In this document: piece after piece, positions 25,875 to 37,188 of the stretch
Position numbering within the stretch: position 1 is the stretch's first letter
Layout of the letters: the number at the start of each line of letters is the position of its first letter
Source: Cyclaneusma minus
Lineage: Eukaryota > Ascomycota > Leotiomycetes > Marthamycetales > Marthamycetaceae
Direction: 5' to 3'
Length of the DNA stretch: 64,000 bases
Assembly (NCBI GenBank): GCA_037179335.1
Contig: JAKZHN010000003.1
Location: 310,001 to 374,000 of the forward strand
Program-made: the position numbers and the translations under genes
The notes under the pieces: generated by a model
What the model was told of the DNA's origin: nothing
The model's input: the letters and a program-made list of their open reading frames with translations, nothing else
The model's database searches: none

Positions 25875-26300
25875 TTGTTATTTTTATTTAAAAAAATCCT
25901 ATTTTGGTTTAATAAAGCGAAATATTTTACCAAATTTAATATTAAACAAATATTTTATTTCATGTATTTAAAAAAAGCTAGTAAGCAATTTATAATATTC
26001 CAAATTTATTATAGAATATTTGAATATAATGTTTTGCTTTTTAAATTTATTAATAATATATTAATCAAATTTTATTTAATTTTCTAAATAAAATTTATAA
26101 ATTTGTTATTAATAATATTTTAATTTATGTTCATAAAAACTTTAAATAGCATTATTATAATATTATTGCTATTATAAATTATTTAATGAAAGCTAATTTA
26201 TGAATAAATATTAAAAAATGCGAATTTAATATTGTAAAAATTAAATATTTAGGCTATATTTTTTTAACAATATTTAAAGAAATTTAAATAAAATTTAGAC
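25875..26300 (+). pseudogene. RIP-degraded Ty3/gypsy reverse transcriptase
   Basis: The 70-codon open segment at 25875-26087 reads AKYFTKFNIKQIFYFMYLKK and then FIIFQIYYRIFEYNVLLFKF. In spacing and residue order these match the gypsy reverse transcriptase core (AKYFTKLDI..AF..I, then TTFRTRYG..EY.VLPFGLTN). Further on (about 26200-26270), with stops ignored, KKCEFNI and KYLGYI correspond to the KCEF and YLG blocks of the same domain. The catalytic YLDD region near 26120 is interrupted by stops. Substitutions are of the kind RIP makes (G to A, C to T). The frame suggests plus-strand transcription toward the 3' LTR-like repeat at 28993. Confidence 0.6.
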
Positions 26301-28803
26301 AATAAAAAATTAGTAATGCTTTAAAAAGGGCAAAATTAAAAAAAATATATATATATAGCAAATTAGCCAAGCTATTAACTTAGCTTATTAAAAAAAGCTA
26401 TATCTAAAAATAAACCAATATTTAGTAAAATGCTTTTTTAGCCGTTAAAGCAATTTTGCTTTTAATATTATTTTTAATTTTAAAAACCGGCTTAAAATAA
26501 ATGCTTTAAATGAAATAATAGCAGAAATTTATTTTTAAAAATATTTTAATAGTTAGTATTTAATAGCGTATTTTTAAAAATTATAAATAAATACCAATTA
26601 AATTATAATATTTATAATAAAAACATATTAGCTATTATTTATTTATTTATTTATTAGCGTATTTATTTATTAAAAAAAGTATTAGTAATTATAAACTATT
26701 AAAATAATTTATAATTACCAAGGCTTCAAATGCTAAATAAGCCAAATAATAAAAGAAAAATTAAAATATAATTTTTATATTGAATATAAGCTTGGTATTA
26801 TTAATAAAGCGGACCTTTTTATATAAAAGGATTAAAATTGGTATATTGACGCGGTATTTTTTTGCTAATAAAATACCTTAGCCCAAAAACTATTAAAAAA
26901 ATTTAGCTTAAAAATATGGTATTATTAATATTTATTTTAATGGCCTAAATAAATCTAATTAATAAGCTATTAATTACCAATTAAAAAGCAAATAATAAAC
27001 TTTTTTAAAAATATGATAAAAACGCAAAATTTATGATTAAAAGCCTCGAATTTATTAAACCAATATAGTAAAATATATAAAACAGCTTAATGCTTAAAAA
27101 TAAATAATTTATAATATCTGCTATTAAATTTTTTAAACAAAAATAATTATTAAACCTTATAATATTATTTAAATTATTTATTTTGGTAAAAATAAAATTT
27201 GCTAGCTGCTTAAAAAGCATTATTAGTAATTTAATTAAATATAAAATATAAATTAATATATTAAAAATTATCAAATTTGCGCCAAGGCAAAAACTTTAAA
27301 AAATAAAGCTTTTGGTGTTTTTTATTTATTTTTTATTTTTTAATATTTTTGATAATATATAATGGTAAATTTCTATTATATATTTAAAAGTAAAAATAAT
27401 TGTAATATAATTATAGTTATAATTTATAAGCTAAGCAGAAAACAAATATATATATTATACTATTAAATAATTAGTATTTAAAGCGCTGTAAAAAAATATA
27501 TATATATATAATTTATAAAATTTATAAAGCTTTAAAAATTATTACTTTAAATTAAAAAACCCAATTTGTTTTTGCTTTTTAGCAAAAATTTATAAAAATC
27601 GTCAATATAGCTTTTTTTTAGCCTATTAGCTGCAAATTAATAGCCAAATTAAAATTAATATTATTATTTTAAATCTCCGCCTAATATTTTTAATTTCTTA
27701 ATTTTAAAATAATTAAATAAAGCATTTTTTTTACCAATATTGCTATACCCGGTTTTTTTTATAAATTAATAAATATATTTTTAATTAAAATAGAAACAGG
27801 CTATAAATTCTAAATAATTTTTAATTAAAATATTCCCAAATTTATAAATCCCAATTAAGGTTTAAAAAAAAAGTTATAGCCAAATAACGCTATATTTACC
27901 ATTATTAGAAAATAGCTAAAAATATTATATAGCTAGTATAATAATTGTAAAAAGCCTAAATTAATAAGCGCCGGCAATTAATTAATTTTAAAAAAATACA
28001 TTTATTTAAATATTAAAAACTGGAAATCGGCAAAATTAAGCCACAAGCTAAGCAATAAAATAGCGGGATTTTATAAAATTATAAAAAAAAGAAAGTGCCT
28101 TTAAATTAAATATTTTTCCAATTATAGATATGTATTTGGTAACATATTTTAGCAAGCTTTATTTAGCAAATATAAATTTATTGCTAGGCCAAAATTTAAA
28201 TTTAAAATTGCTGGAGATTATAAATAAAGCTATTAAATAAAAGATTTATAGTATTTTAAATTCCTGTATTTATTATAAAATTTTATAATATAAAATCGAT
28301 TAAAAACCAATTTATAATTTTAATTCTAAATAATATTTAGAATCGGATTTTAAATATATTTTTGCAAATTTAAATTGTTTTATAATTGCTATTTTTTTTT
28401 AAAAAAAAGCTTGTAAAATAAAAAGCCCGGGATAAAATAGCTAAATTAAATAATAAAGCAAGAAATTTATTAAAAATAAATAAATAGTTATATTACTAAG
28501 CAATATTATTTTAAAGCTTTAATATAGTATATTTTAAATGCTATAATATAGTATATATTTAGCGCTTCAATATAGCGCGCCAGTTATACTAAGTTTTATA
28601 ATCATAATTATAGCGCAAAATATACCAATAGCCGTAATATAAAAAAGGCCAATTTTTAATACGCTAAAAACGGCGATTTTGGATATAATGGCTATTTTCT
28701 TGCAATTCTTTTTAATTTTGCTTTATATATATATTTAAAATATTGGCTAAATTTAAATTAATTGCTTTTAAAGCTTAAAGCAAGCCTTATACGAAAAGGG
28801 GAT
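26301..28803. other. RIP-degraded AT-rich DNA downstream of the reverse transcriptase
   Basis: AT-rich sequence in the position where RNase H and integrase would follow. No clear integrase motif survives. The segment at about 28650-28803 is an inverted copy of 19021-19200 (compare ATACGAAAAGGGGATATTAT with the complement of TATAATATCCCTTTTCCGTA). Confidence 0.4.
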
Positions 28804-28990
28804 ATTATAATAGCCCCGGACCAAAGCGTTTTTTATATCTAGCCAGCTAAAAAAGCCCTAGTGGTTTATATACTATATAATTACCAAATTTAATTTTTAT
28901 GATAGTCGGAAAGCCTTTTTTATAGCAATAAATACCTATTAATAGTGGTCTATATCCTAGCCTTGGCTAAACTCCCGGACCCAGCTCGTG
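28804..28990 (+). repeat. Isolated inverted-repeat arm of the 17853 transposon family
   Basis: This copy has the left-arm orientation. It contains TAGCCCCGGACCAAAGCG and ends with GCCTTGGCTAAACTCCCGGA then CCCAGCTCGTGA. It is less RIPped than the left arm at 17853. It abuts the 3' LTR-like repeat directly, which blurs that LTR's start. Confidence 0.55.
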
Positions 28991-28992
28991 AT

Positions 28993-29224
28993 AATTGGTA
29001 TTAAAGGGATAGAATAAAATAATCATTTAAAAAATAAATAATAAAGCTAATAGGTAACGAGTATATTTATAATTGAGTTTTAATTATAAAAAAGCCTTTA
29101 GCAAAGCGTAAATATAGCCATGGCTTAGCGTGGTGGCCCAAAGCCGGGGGTAGCCATAATAGTCATGGTTAAGGATAGGGTGGCGCACGGGCCACCGCTG
29201 GCTAACCATGCTGGTATTGCAATA
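28993..29224 (+). repeat. 3' LTR-like repeat of composite element
   Basis: This is the direct-repeat partner of 2711-2942. Its first bases are poorly preserved (AATTGG where the other copy has TGTTGG) and it abuts an inverted-repeat arm of another element (28804-28990), so the exact left edge is uncertain. The right edge is supported by CAATA followed by TCACA. Confidence 0.6.
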
Positions 29225-29580
29225 TCACAGAATAATTAATAAATTGAAAAAAGCAGCAGAAAAATAGCTTTTAAATATATAAAGGAAAATTGGAAAAATT
29301 TAAAAAAATATATATTAAAAATATATATTAAAAATATATATTTTAAAATTAAAAAATAAAAGAATAATTGCGCCGCTTTGCAAAAATATGCAGTGGAAAT
29401 TGCAAAGCAGAAAAAAAGATAAGCTTTAAAAATCGGTAAATAAATAAATTTATTTGCATAATATCTCGTTAAAAATCTAATGCCGTCTAAGCAAGGAAAA
29501 AATATCCGCTATTAAATAAGATTTTCGCGGAGTTTTGGAAAAATGCGGCAAGGGTTTTTTTTAAAATCAATGAACCGGAG
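29225..29580. other. RIP-affected flank of the composite element
   Basis: The sequence lies outside the LTR and its target duplication but is still AT-rich, with scattered unmutated words (GCGCCGCTTTGC, CGCGGAGTTTTGG). Normal base composition returns at about 29575. It is most simply array DNA in which mutation spread a few hundred bases beyond the repeat. Confidence 0.5.
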
Positions 29581-30866
29581 CTATCCATATGCCAACAGGT
29601 GTTTCTGATCATGCGCCTCCCAGTGCTCGAGGACTTGCGACTCTGCTCGCCACTTTGATGCAAGCATGATTACGAGAGATTTGGGCTCGCACCGGCGGTC
29701 CAGGGCCCAGTGACGAATGACCTTCAGTGCAACCCCAAAATTCCAAGACACTTGGGTATTTGAGCTCCCAGCCTCGCCCTGTGACTCGATCTCGAGCGTA
29801 AACATCCTCCCAATAGTATAAATAGGCCCCTAGGTGTGTGGTTATGGAACTCCAAGAAAAACCCCTCTCAAGCAGCATTTTGACGCTTTTACTCGGGGCG
29901 ATGAGCGACAGGCGACGGATGTGGGAGGGTCCAATTTTCGATGGCTTGAAATGCTTTCCGGAGACTGAGAACCTGTGACCGTTGGATCTCTCATGTAAGT
30001 GCAGGTGTGAGCGTGAAGATGAGAACCGAGGCGGCGGCAGAGACATCTTTCGACAGAGGACCTGCTTTGCAAGAGTATCTATGGATCGCGACAGCAAATA
30101 TGCCAATCATCAACAGCAATGTTCGCAAGCTCAGCGCGCCAAGTTTCCTGGAGGAGATCGGAGGCAGAAATCCGGAGCTTGATGGTTCTGAGATGATGTT
30201 TTCTGGGCAGAAAGCCAATCTGAGATTTAGGGGCTGGTGAGTGTGAGTATGCTTGAGGTGGAAGGGTCCTCACAGTAGTCCCTTTTATTTATGGAGTTGC
30301 TTGCAGTGATAATTGGAGCTGCACTGAGCCACACGATTCCTTCTTTCAGATGGGAACTGCACGGGTTTAGGGCGACACCAAGACACTGATCGTTGAATGG
30401 TAGGTCCTTCGAATCTTGGTTTCGCCTCCTCGAATCTTGTGTTTCAACCGCAGTCGAAATTAGTCCATTTATAGCTGGAGCTGGGGATCTGGAGAATGAC
30501 AGGTTACTTCGCGCGACGGTATAGAAGGGGTTATCACGTGACCTTAGACTCCTCGATCTGCGTGGCTGGTATGAGTCAAAAGTCACACCCTAAGTCAGCG
30601 CTTTGAGGACCAGACAGCCTGCTGAACATATAAATAGGTCCCTAAGATTCTATGAACAAGCTCCAGGACATTCGATACATGACGATCGAGACCTTTCGTA
30701 TGTGATGAAGTCGGAAGCGATTTCTTCGATGCATTTCTACTGCGCCAGCGATCCCGATAGTCACTCTAGTATGCAATGTGTGAGACGGGGAAAGTCTTAC
30801 ACTACAAATTTTGGCCGAGCTTCGAGTGAAAGCCTCGAACTTGAAGTGATGATGTGAGTTGTTTTC

Positions 30867-33800
30867 GACAGTTGACTCGGACAACGGCGGCAGATAGGGC
30901 CTGACATGGGCAAAAGAGACGAGTAGCAGCAGCGGGTTTCTACGAGCTTCTGCGATGGTGTCCGGAAAGGAGCTTTCGTGGAGTTCTGAGACGTGGATTT
31001 CGTCTTCTGGCGCAGTGTTTTCGTATGTCTCAGAAGGTGAGTTTCGGCGACAAATGCGAAACGCAATGAGCTTAGCTGACATGGTATTTCTCCAATGTGA
31101 CATAGTTTTGGTCTTTCCCGGCCGTTACTGGGATAGCTTTTATACCTGGAGATGGGGATGGGGCTCGGGGCTGGATATGGCTTGCGAGGAAGTGACTGAG
31201 GACACGGGACCAAATAGGATTTGATTCGGTGGTGAGGATGCTCTGCAACAGCTTACTAACTTGACATAGGTAGGATATTTTCGAGACAGTAAAGACGCCA
31301 GATGACGACATATTATCTTGAAGTCTTAGTTCACAACCCTCTTAGGCAAGAATTTGCTAGATCTTGCACCCGGATTTTCAGGGGTCCTGGTGTGGGGCTT
31401 GATTTGTGCGGCGGACCATTTTGCGCTTCAGTAGGCGATGATACTCAAAGCGCTTGGGATCGCGTTTCGATCGTAAATGCGGAATGTCTTGAATTATAAT
31501 AGCTGGGAAGATGCTGCCTTTTTATACCTGGATCTGGGAGTGCCAAGATATATCCTGTGCTGAACATGCGTATGTGGTGATTCTGTCAGCAGCTTCCACG
31601 TTCGGCAGCAAAGAATTCAGCAAGCAGAGCCCAAGACCAGCTGAAAGAAATCTGGAGTAAAGTCTGAGGCATTAAAGGCTAAAGGCTGGCTCCTTTGAAA
31701 ATGAGCTCGTTTGTCAGCTTTTTGTCTGAGGAGGATGACTACAAAACAATCGTAGGGGAGGAGTAAATAGCTGCAGCTGGCTTGAGAATTGTGTTCGAAG
31801 CAACCCTTCTTATACCTGGATCTGGCTATGTCAAGGAATGGGCCTGTCAGTTCCGCTAGATACACCAAGGTTGGGGCCCTGCGACAGCAGCATTCGTCAT
31901 AGTCAAACAGAGAATCTAGCAAGCTCAACCGGAAATGACTCGAAAGAAACTTGAAGCAAAATCCGAGACATCAAAAATACATGCCCATTCTTCTAACCGT
32001 TCAAGCGTGAAGTCTAGATTTGCCGAGGACTACCACAAACATGTGCTGGTAAAGGTATGTGACTAGAGGTTAGCCCCAAACAGCTCTTAGAAAAGGCGTT
32101 TTTATAACTGCAATGTGGGAGTGCCAAGAGGCGGGGCCCGCTGCTGTATAAGGTAGACATGCCTAGTCCGTGACTTATGACAGCAGCAGATCCATTCGAC
32201 AGCAGTAAGTCTCACAAGCGGAGGTCTTGGGCTTGAGGAAAAGGATGGGAGCCAAGCCTGGTATTTTGATCTCATATTTCTGGCATAGCACCCAGATATG
32301 ACCAAACGCTTCCAAGAGATACCACAAACAGGCGTACAAGTTCAAGATCCCCTTGGATTTTCTAGAGTTGGAGTACTAGTATTGGAAACAGGGCTTTTTA
32401 TACCTGAAGGTTCATATAGACTTGGAGTCAGGACGCAGTTCGCCAAAACTGTGAAATTAAATTTCACGTTACGATAGCAGCTAGTATAATCGACAGTGGA
32501 AAGTTCTTTACGCGAAGCCTATCATCACTTGGAGAACCATCTGGGGATCAAAGTTTTGCGGTCTGGGGAATGAGTTTCTGGGACAAAGGCTTGTGTACTA
32601 AGAGTTGAGCTTTGCGTGACTCGAAAGATCCAAAACAACGGGACATCCTCAATAAACTTGGAGCATTTGTTTCTGATGATTGTTAGCCTGTTGGACCATG
32701 TCTTTTTATACCCAGAAGCAAAAGCGAGAGCCAATGTGGGTGACTGTAACCGAGGTTGGCGAGAGCTCTGGACTTTCGTCGGCGATTGTGCCTTGCTTTG
32801 GCGGGTGATACCCTCCACGCGGCTATTTGCGAATGGCGACAGCAACCAAGGGGGTCATCGCTCATCAGTCGCAAGTCTTCCAAGTTGTGACTCAAATGTA
32901 TATGTAAAGCAATCGGAACTAGAGCCTGGGATACCAAAGAAATCTCTTGTGGCAGGAGCTCCCCTGAAAATAAATCCCAAGGGTTGCTATAGAAATCACG
33001 GATATCGGTTGTGTTGCGAGATTGGTCTTCACAGCCGTCCAGGGACCCTCTTTTATACTTGGAGCCGGAGAACAGAGGGTCCTGAACGATGATTCGTGTC
33101 AATAAAATTTGAAAAGCGTGATTGATGTCCTGTCGTGACAGCAGCTTTATAAATCAACAGCAGCGAACTTTCCAGTTTCCGAATGAGACTCAAACTCCAC
33201 AGAAGAAAACAGTCTAGAAATTCAATCATGCGGTATGAAAGACTTGCTACTCTCGGTGCGAAGCGACGCGCCAAGTCAAGGCTGCTCAAGAATGCCGGAG
33301 GGAACTAAGTCTCCCGTGGACGATTCATTCGCTTGATCTCGAAATAGCAGACACGGTGCTAGCTTTTATACCTACGAGTGGGTTGAAGTCAGGTCTAGAG
33401 GTTGCTCGAGCTCAGTCGGAGAGAGCCAAAGTTATTGCTGTGAATCATGTCACGTGACTAGGGTAATCTAGGTCGCTAGCCGTCTGGCTGAAAACGGATG
33501 ATCAGGCGAATGGTATAAATAGGCTACCCTAGGAGGTTTCTTTTGACTTTCAAGGAAGTCTAAGGTGCAGAGACGAGATCATGGTCCAATCAAAACTGCG
33601 ACGATTTCGTGTCGAGCATGACAGAATTGAATCTGAGAGAAGGAGTTTGTGGAGGCCGGAAGTGGAAAAATGTGGTGGTTTTATGTGGGACGAGTCACCT
33701 GACAGCGTGGGCAGCCCGGAGGGTATTGGCCCGACGCAAGGGAGCTTGCAGGAGGGCAAATGAGGAAATAAGAGCTTTTTTAAAAATTTTAAGTTTTTTT

Positions 33801-35910
33801 TTTCCTTTTTTTCTATTTATACGATTTAGAGCTGTTAGGCGTTTTGATTTTTATTCTCTTATTTTTTTTATACATAAGTATCCAGTTCCTTATATAATTA
33901 ATGGCCGATTTAAGCTTTTAAGAGCTTTTTTATTTTTTTTCGCCATTAAAGAAGAAAAAAAAGGCTTTAGGCATGAGAAAGAGCTTTTTGGAGCTTCAAG
34001 AGCTTTTAAAAGCTTTAATTCAAGCTGCTTCCCGCCAAACACTAATTCCTTATTTGCACGTGACGAGCAGGATGATATAAAAGCGTCGCTTCTCTCGAGG
34101 CGCTCCACGCTTTAATCCGCTTGACCTTGGCGGCAGGGGGTATGTCCGACAGCGATTCTTTTGAACGACAGCATTTCTTTTAGACCAGATGCTCCCAACT
34201 TTGGGCTTCGTGGGCCTGTGGGTGATTTCCCGCTTATCCGAGTCGCCTTCGCAGCTAACAGGGGAGAGTTTGTGTTTGCCCAAGTCTACGAAACATTGAG
34301 GTCTCGAGGCTCTTGAGCTGTCTTGATTTTCACAAGAGGCCTTGGGCTTCCCTTTTATAGCTGGAGGTTGGAGCTGGGTTGCAGCTAGACGCCAAGACTG
34401 GACCTGACCAAAGTATGGTATTCGAGGGTATCGCTCGGTTCTCGTGACTTGCTCTTTGAAGCTGCGACACCGGAGACCATCTCTAGGTCACGTGGCCAAA
34501 GAAGCTCGGAGGGAGGTATAAATTGACTTGCAAGAGCGTCCTCAAACTCCCAAGAAAATTAAGGACTTGGACGGGGCTCTATTGTCAAGACAGGAAGGAT
34601 GACGATCATTCCACAGCAAGTGGAGCCGTACATATGATCGGAAAACCCAGAAAAAGCCATAGGCGAGTTCGGAATGAGAAGAACACCGGGTGCTATACAG
34701 TTGAGGCTGAGAAGTGGGAAGGCTCGCTTCCGGTGGCAGACATTTTCTTCGACAGCACTTAAGTCAAACGACAACGGCAACTCTCGACTTAACATCACGA
34801 AGCCTTATAATTCTTGAGTCTGAGAGCATCGGGGTCGTAGTCAGAATCTTCAAGCTAGGTAGGTGCTTGCTATGCTTGACGCGACCCTCCTCTTCTCGTT
34901 GGGTTATGCGCAATCAAGTCATCGCGTTTTTGTTTTTTATCTTGAGCTCACCCATGGAGCGCGGATTCTTAAGGTTTTATACCCGTGAGTTAGCTGCCAA
35001 GAGATTCGAGTGCTATCTCACTCTCAGCCTGGCAACAGCTCTTCTGATCGGCAGTGACAACTTGAAGTTCCGGGTTTCATTCTCTACGATGCTTTTTTGC
35101 AGGTGGGAAGGTCCTCATCATGAACCTGCAGTTAGAGAAGCTTCTCCAAGACTTCCCGAGTGGATGATTGTGAAGAGGAGATGCGGATCATGACCAGAAA
35201 CAAGCAAGTCTGTGCTCTAATTATACCTTGAGACAGACAGCTAGTAGAATCACATGACTTGCCTGAAGATCCTGAGTTCAGTCAACGCTCATGTGTCCGA
35301 CAAACAAGTGTCTGACAGCAGGTCCCGCGGATGACAGTGCATGTATCAAATCGACCCTATTCAACGTAATTCTGACTTGCGGCTCTTTTTTGTGTCGACT
35401 TAGCTGCTGAACAAGCGTCGATGGACTAGGAACAACTCAGAGCTCGGATTTTCGCGGGGATCATCAAGCCTTGGCGCTGTCGACGCGGTCGTCTGAGACT
35501 TAAAGAGTAATCAAGAGAGCCTTGCGTTGTTTATAACTTGGACCCAGGCTTCAAAGCGACCGCTGTCCACTCATCATCACCTTATATCTCGACGGCAGAC
35601 CGTGGACTCGACAGCAGCTGGGTGAGGCGTCATTAGCAGTTTTATGTCCTGAAATGCCATAGCTAGATACCTTGCCACTACATGCCGAGCGAGCTTCTGT
35701 CTCCAGAGAATCGACAAGCATAGGACAGAGGAGAGAGCTTTGCACTGGTAGGGAGGCATCAAGTTCGATAAACTTGATGATATTCCAAGGACCTGTTGGT
35801 CTATTTATACCTACATGGTGGCTTGCTAAGTGATTTTACTCCCCAAAACCCAAGCTTAGACGAAAGCTTACCTGTTCAACGACAGACTTCTTTGCCGACC
35901 GTGACTTTGA
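30867..35910 (+). promoter_or_regulatory. Paired GACAGCAG iterons, 19-bp spacing (middle block)
   Basis: Positions are the first base of the GACAGCAG-like word. Pairs: 30867/30886, 31585/31604, 32179/32198, 32473/32492, 33137/33156, 34148/34167, 34751/34770, 35314/35333, 35591/35610. A single strong copy is at 31883. A looser pair is at 35881/35897 (16 bp). The spacing inside pairs is 19 bp almost without exception. Where a TTTATA word precedes, the first copy lies about 60-85 bp after it. Tandem words at constant spacing suggest adjacent sites for a DNA-binding protein on one face of the helix. Confidence 0.65.
33770..34020. other. AT-rich, RIP-like island inside the array
   Basis: About 250 bp of T-rich sequence with repeated GAGCTTTT and AAGCTTTT words in both orientations interrupts the array. 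It probably marks a small decayed insertion, but I could not find its ends or a target duplication. Confidence 0.4.
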
Positions 35911-36250
35911 CGAAGCGAATGTCCCAAGCCTCAGGGTCATTTCTCTCGTGAACGTCAAAGTGATATTCCCACTGCCTGCACATCGCCGAAATATTGGTAG
36001 GCCTTTTCGATAGTCTTGGCATAAGGCTATCAAGCTCGGGGATCCTCTCCGATTGATCGATGCTTCTCGTATCATTATCGCTCCCTTCATACCTGTCCAG
36101 TGAGAAGCTGACGATTGTCAATTGGTTGCTTCAAGGTCCACTTGGACAGCAAGTAGACTCTCATGAAAACCAACGGCAGCCGTCATCATGCCACTCGACG
36201 CGCGGGTGCGGGGCTGCGATCCCGCCGAAGCCCAGGATTGGACTGCCGCA

Positions 36251-36683
36251 TGCAGGTGATCATTGAAGTTCGGGCAATTGCAGGCGGTGTACTTGGTTCG
36301 CCTTTCGTCTTTCGCATTTCTGAGGATTCGCTTGCGAGAGTGAGGCGGTCCAGGATTCCAAGGAGTGTTTCGACCTGTGCATTTGCGGGAATGTCGTTGG
36401 GCCCAAGCTGAGATTGGGGGCGATTGAGACCGGTATTAGAGTGAGCGTTTCTGGCGACGTATCTAGAGGGGCCAGCGAACTTCCTCATACAGGGAGACTC
36501 TGCAAATTCGAGCATACTAGCCATCCTGGATATTCGTGCCCGCCGTTTTGCTTTGCCAGACGGCGTGTGAAACCCAGTCTGAACTCCGGACACTCCGATC
36601 TTCCTCCGTAAGTTGCGACAGAGGAAAAGTGGAAACTGAATTACACACTAACCGCGCTCAGACAAACCATTAAAGGGAAGGAA
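36251..36683 (+). other. Upstream region of the 36684 gene
   Basis: GC-balanced sequence between the last recognisable array module and the first gene of the embedded pair. There is no clear TATA box close to the start codon and no further iteron pair. I see no separate gene. Confidence 0.4.
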
Positions 36684-37124
36684 ATGTCGTATTACTTGTC
36701 AGTCGTTGTCTTTGGTCCCGGCGACAATCCGGCAGAACCCTCCCACTGGGCTTTCGCATTACACGATCCCGGTTTCCCAGTCAGCGAACTCCATCACGTC
36801 CTGGCCGGCGATTCGCCCAAAGTGATCTACCATTTCGACAAACGTAAAGACATCGACCCTGAGTCAACACTTCCGCAAGGTCACTTCGTCGTCGCAAGCT
36901 TGTCGCGGGAGGCGTGTCATAGCGCGGACGACATCATCAGCCGGGAGCCGGCTCCGAAGGACGGCAAAGATCATTGTCAGCACTGGGTACAGAATTGTGT
37001 CATTGCGCTTGAGATTGAAGAGGTTATACCTGATGGCACGAGTCACTGGCTTGCGGGGTTGGTAGACAAGCCGGCCAGTGAGGTGAAGAGGAAAACCGGG
37101 AAACGCTGGGCGAACGCTGTTTGA
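36684..37124 (+). CDS. Uncharacterised 146-aa protein
   Basis: A single-exon frame begins at ATG 36684 and ends with TGA 37122-37124. The short upstream sequence AAAGGGAAGGAAATG gives a plausible fungal start. The protein is soluble, with no signal peptide or membrane segment. Two spots look constrained: SHWAFALHDPG (residues 20-30) and DHCQHWVQNCVIALE (96-110), followed by a Lys/Arg-rich C-terminus. A Trp-flanked His followed some 75 residues later by a Cys in a C-Q-x-W setting recalls papain-like NlpC/P60, LRAT or PPPDE folds, but this is a weak inference and no function can be assigned. It converges with the kinase-like gene (64 bp between stops). Codon use is balanced, unlike the surrounding array. 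Confidence 0.7.
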   Translation: MSYYLSVVVFGPGDNPAEPSHWAFALHDPGFPVSELHHVLAGDSPKVIYHFDKRKDIDPESTLPQGHFVVASLSREACHSADDIISREPAPKDGKDHCQHWVQNCVIALEIEEVIPDGTSHWLAGLVDKPASEVKRKTGKRWANAV

Positions 37125-37188
37125 GATCGCGTCGAGCGAGTTCGTGGCTCAAGGTTTGATGTCTTCCGGGGTAGTACTGGGTAGGGCT

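Larger units (their letters stand above)
2711..29224. mobile_element. Composite RIP-degraded transposon block bounded by LTR-like repeats
   Basis: Two ~232-bp direct repeats bound this 26.5-kb AT-rich block, and the pentamer TCACA occurs just outside both (2706-2710 and 29225-29229), as expected for an LTR-retrotransposon target duplication. The left repeat starts TGTTG and both end CAATA, readable as CAACA after a RIP-type C-to-T change. At 26.5 kb it is far larger than one retrotransposon, and the interior contains several complete smaller elements, so it is best read as an outer element later filled by nested insertions. A decayed gypsy-type reverse transcriptase on the plus strand at 25.9 kb would fit the outer element's polyprotein, but that link is inferred. 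Confidence 0.65.
29581..36250. repeat. Promoter-like module array, middle block (non-coding)
   Basis: Forward TATAAATA-type words occur at 29817, 30629, 33513 and 34517. Reverse-oriented TTTATA words occur at about 30468, 31138, 31521, 31809 (CTTATA), 32101, 32397, 32705, 33052, 33365, 34353, 34976, 35220 (ATTATA), 35530, 35804 and 36086 (TTCATA). Many of the reverse words continue as TTTATACCTGG or TTTATACTTGG. From about 30.8 kb the reverse words recur every 270-350 bp and most are followed by paired GACAGCAG-like iterons. Sequence between these marks is strongly diverged. Open frames here cross module borders and lack intron or codon signals, so I treat none as genes. Confidence 0.7.

Noticed and set aside
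30642..31213. Overlapping 153- and 138-codon minus-strand ORFs
   Set aside because: Two different frames over the same array modules, with no intron, start or motif support.
33609..34115. 168-codon plus-strand ORF
   Set aside because: It crosses from array DNA into the AT-rich island and back. The Phe-rich middle simply reflects T-rich sequence.
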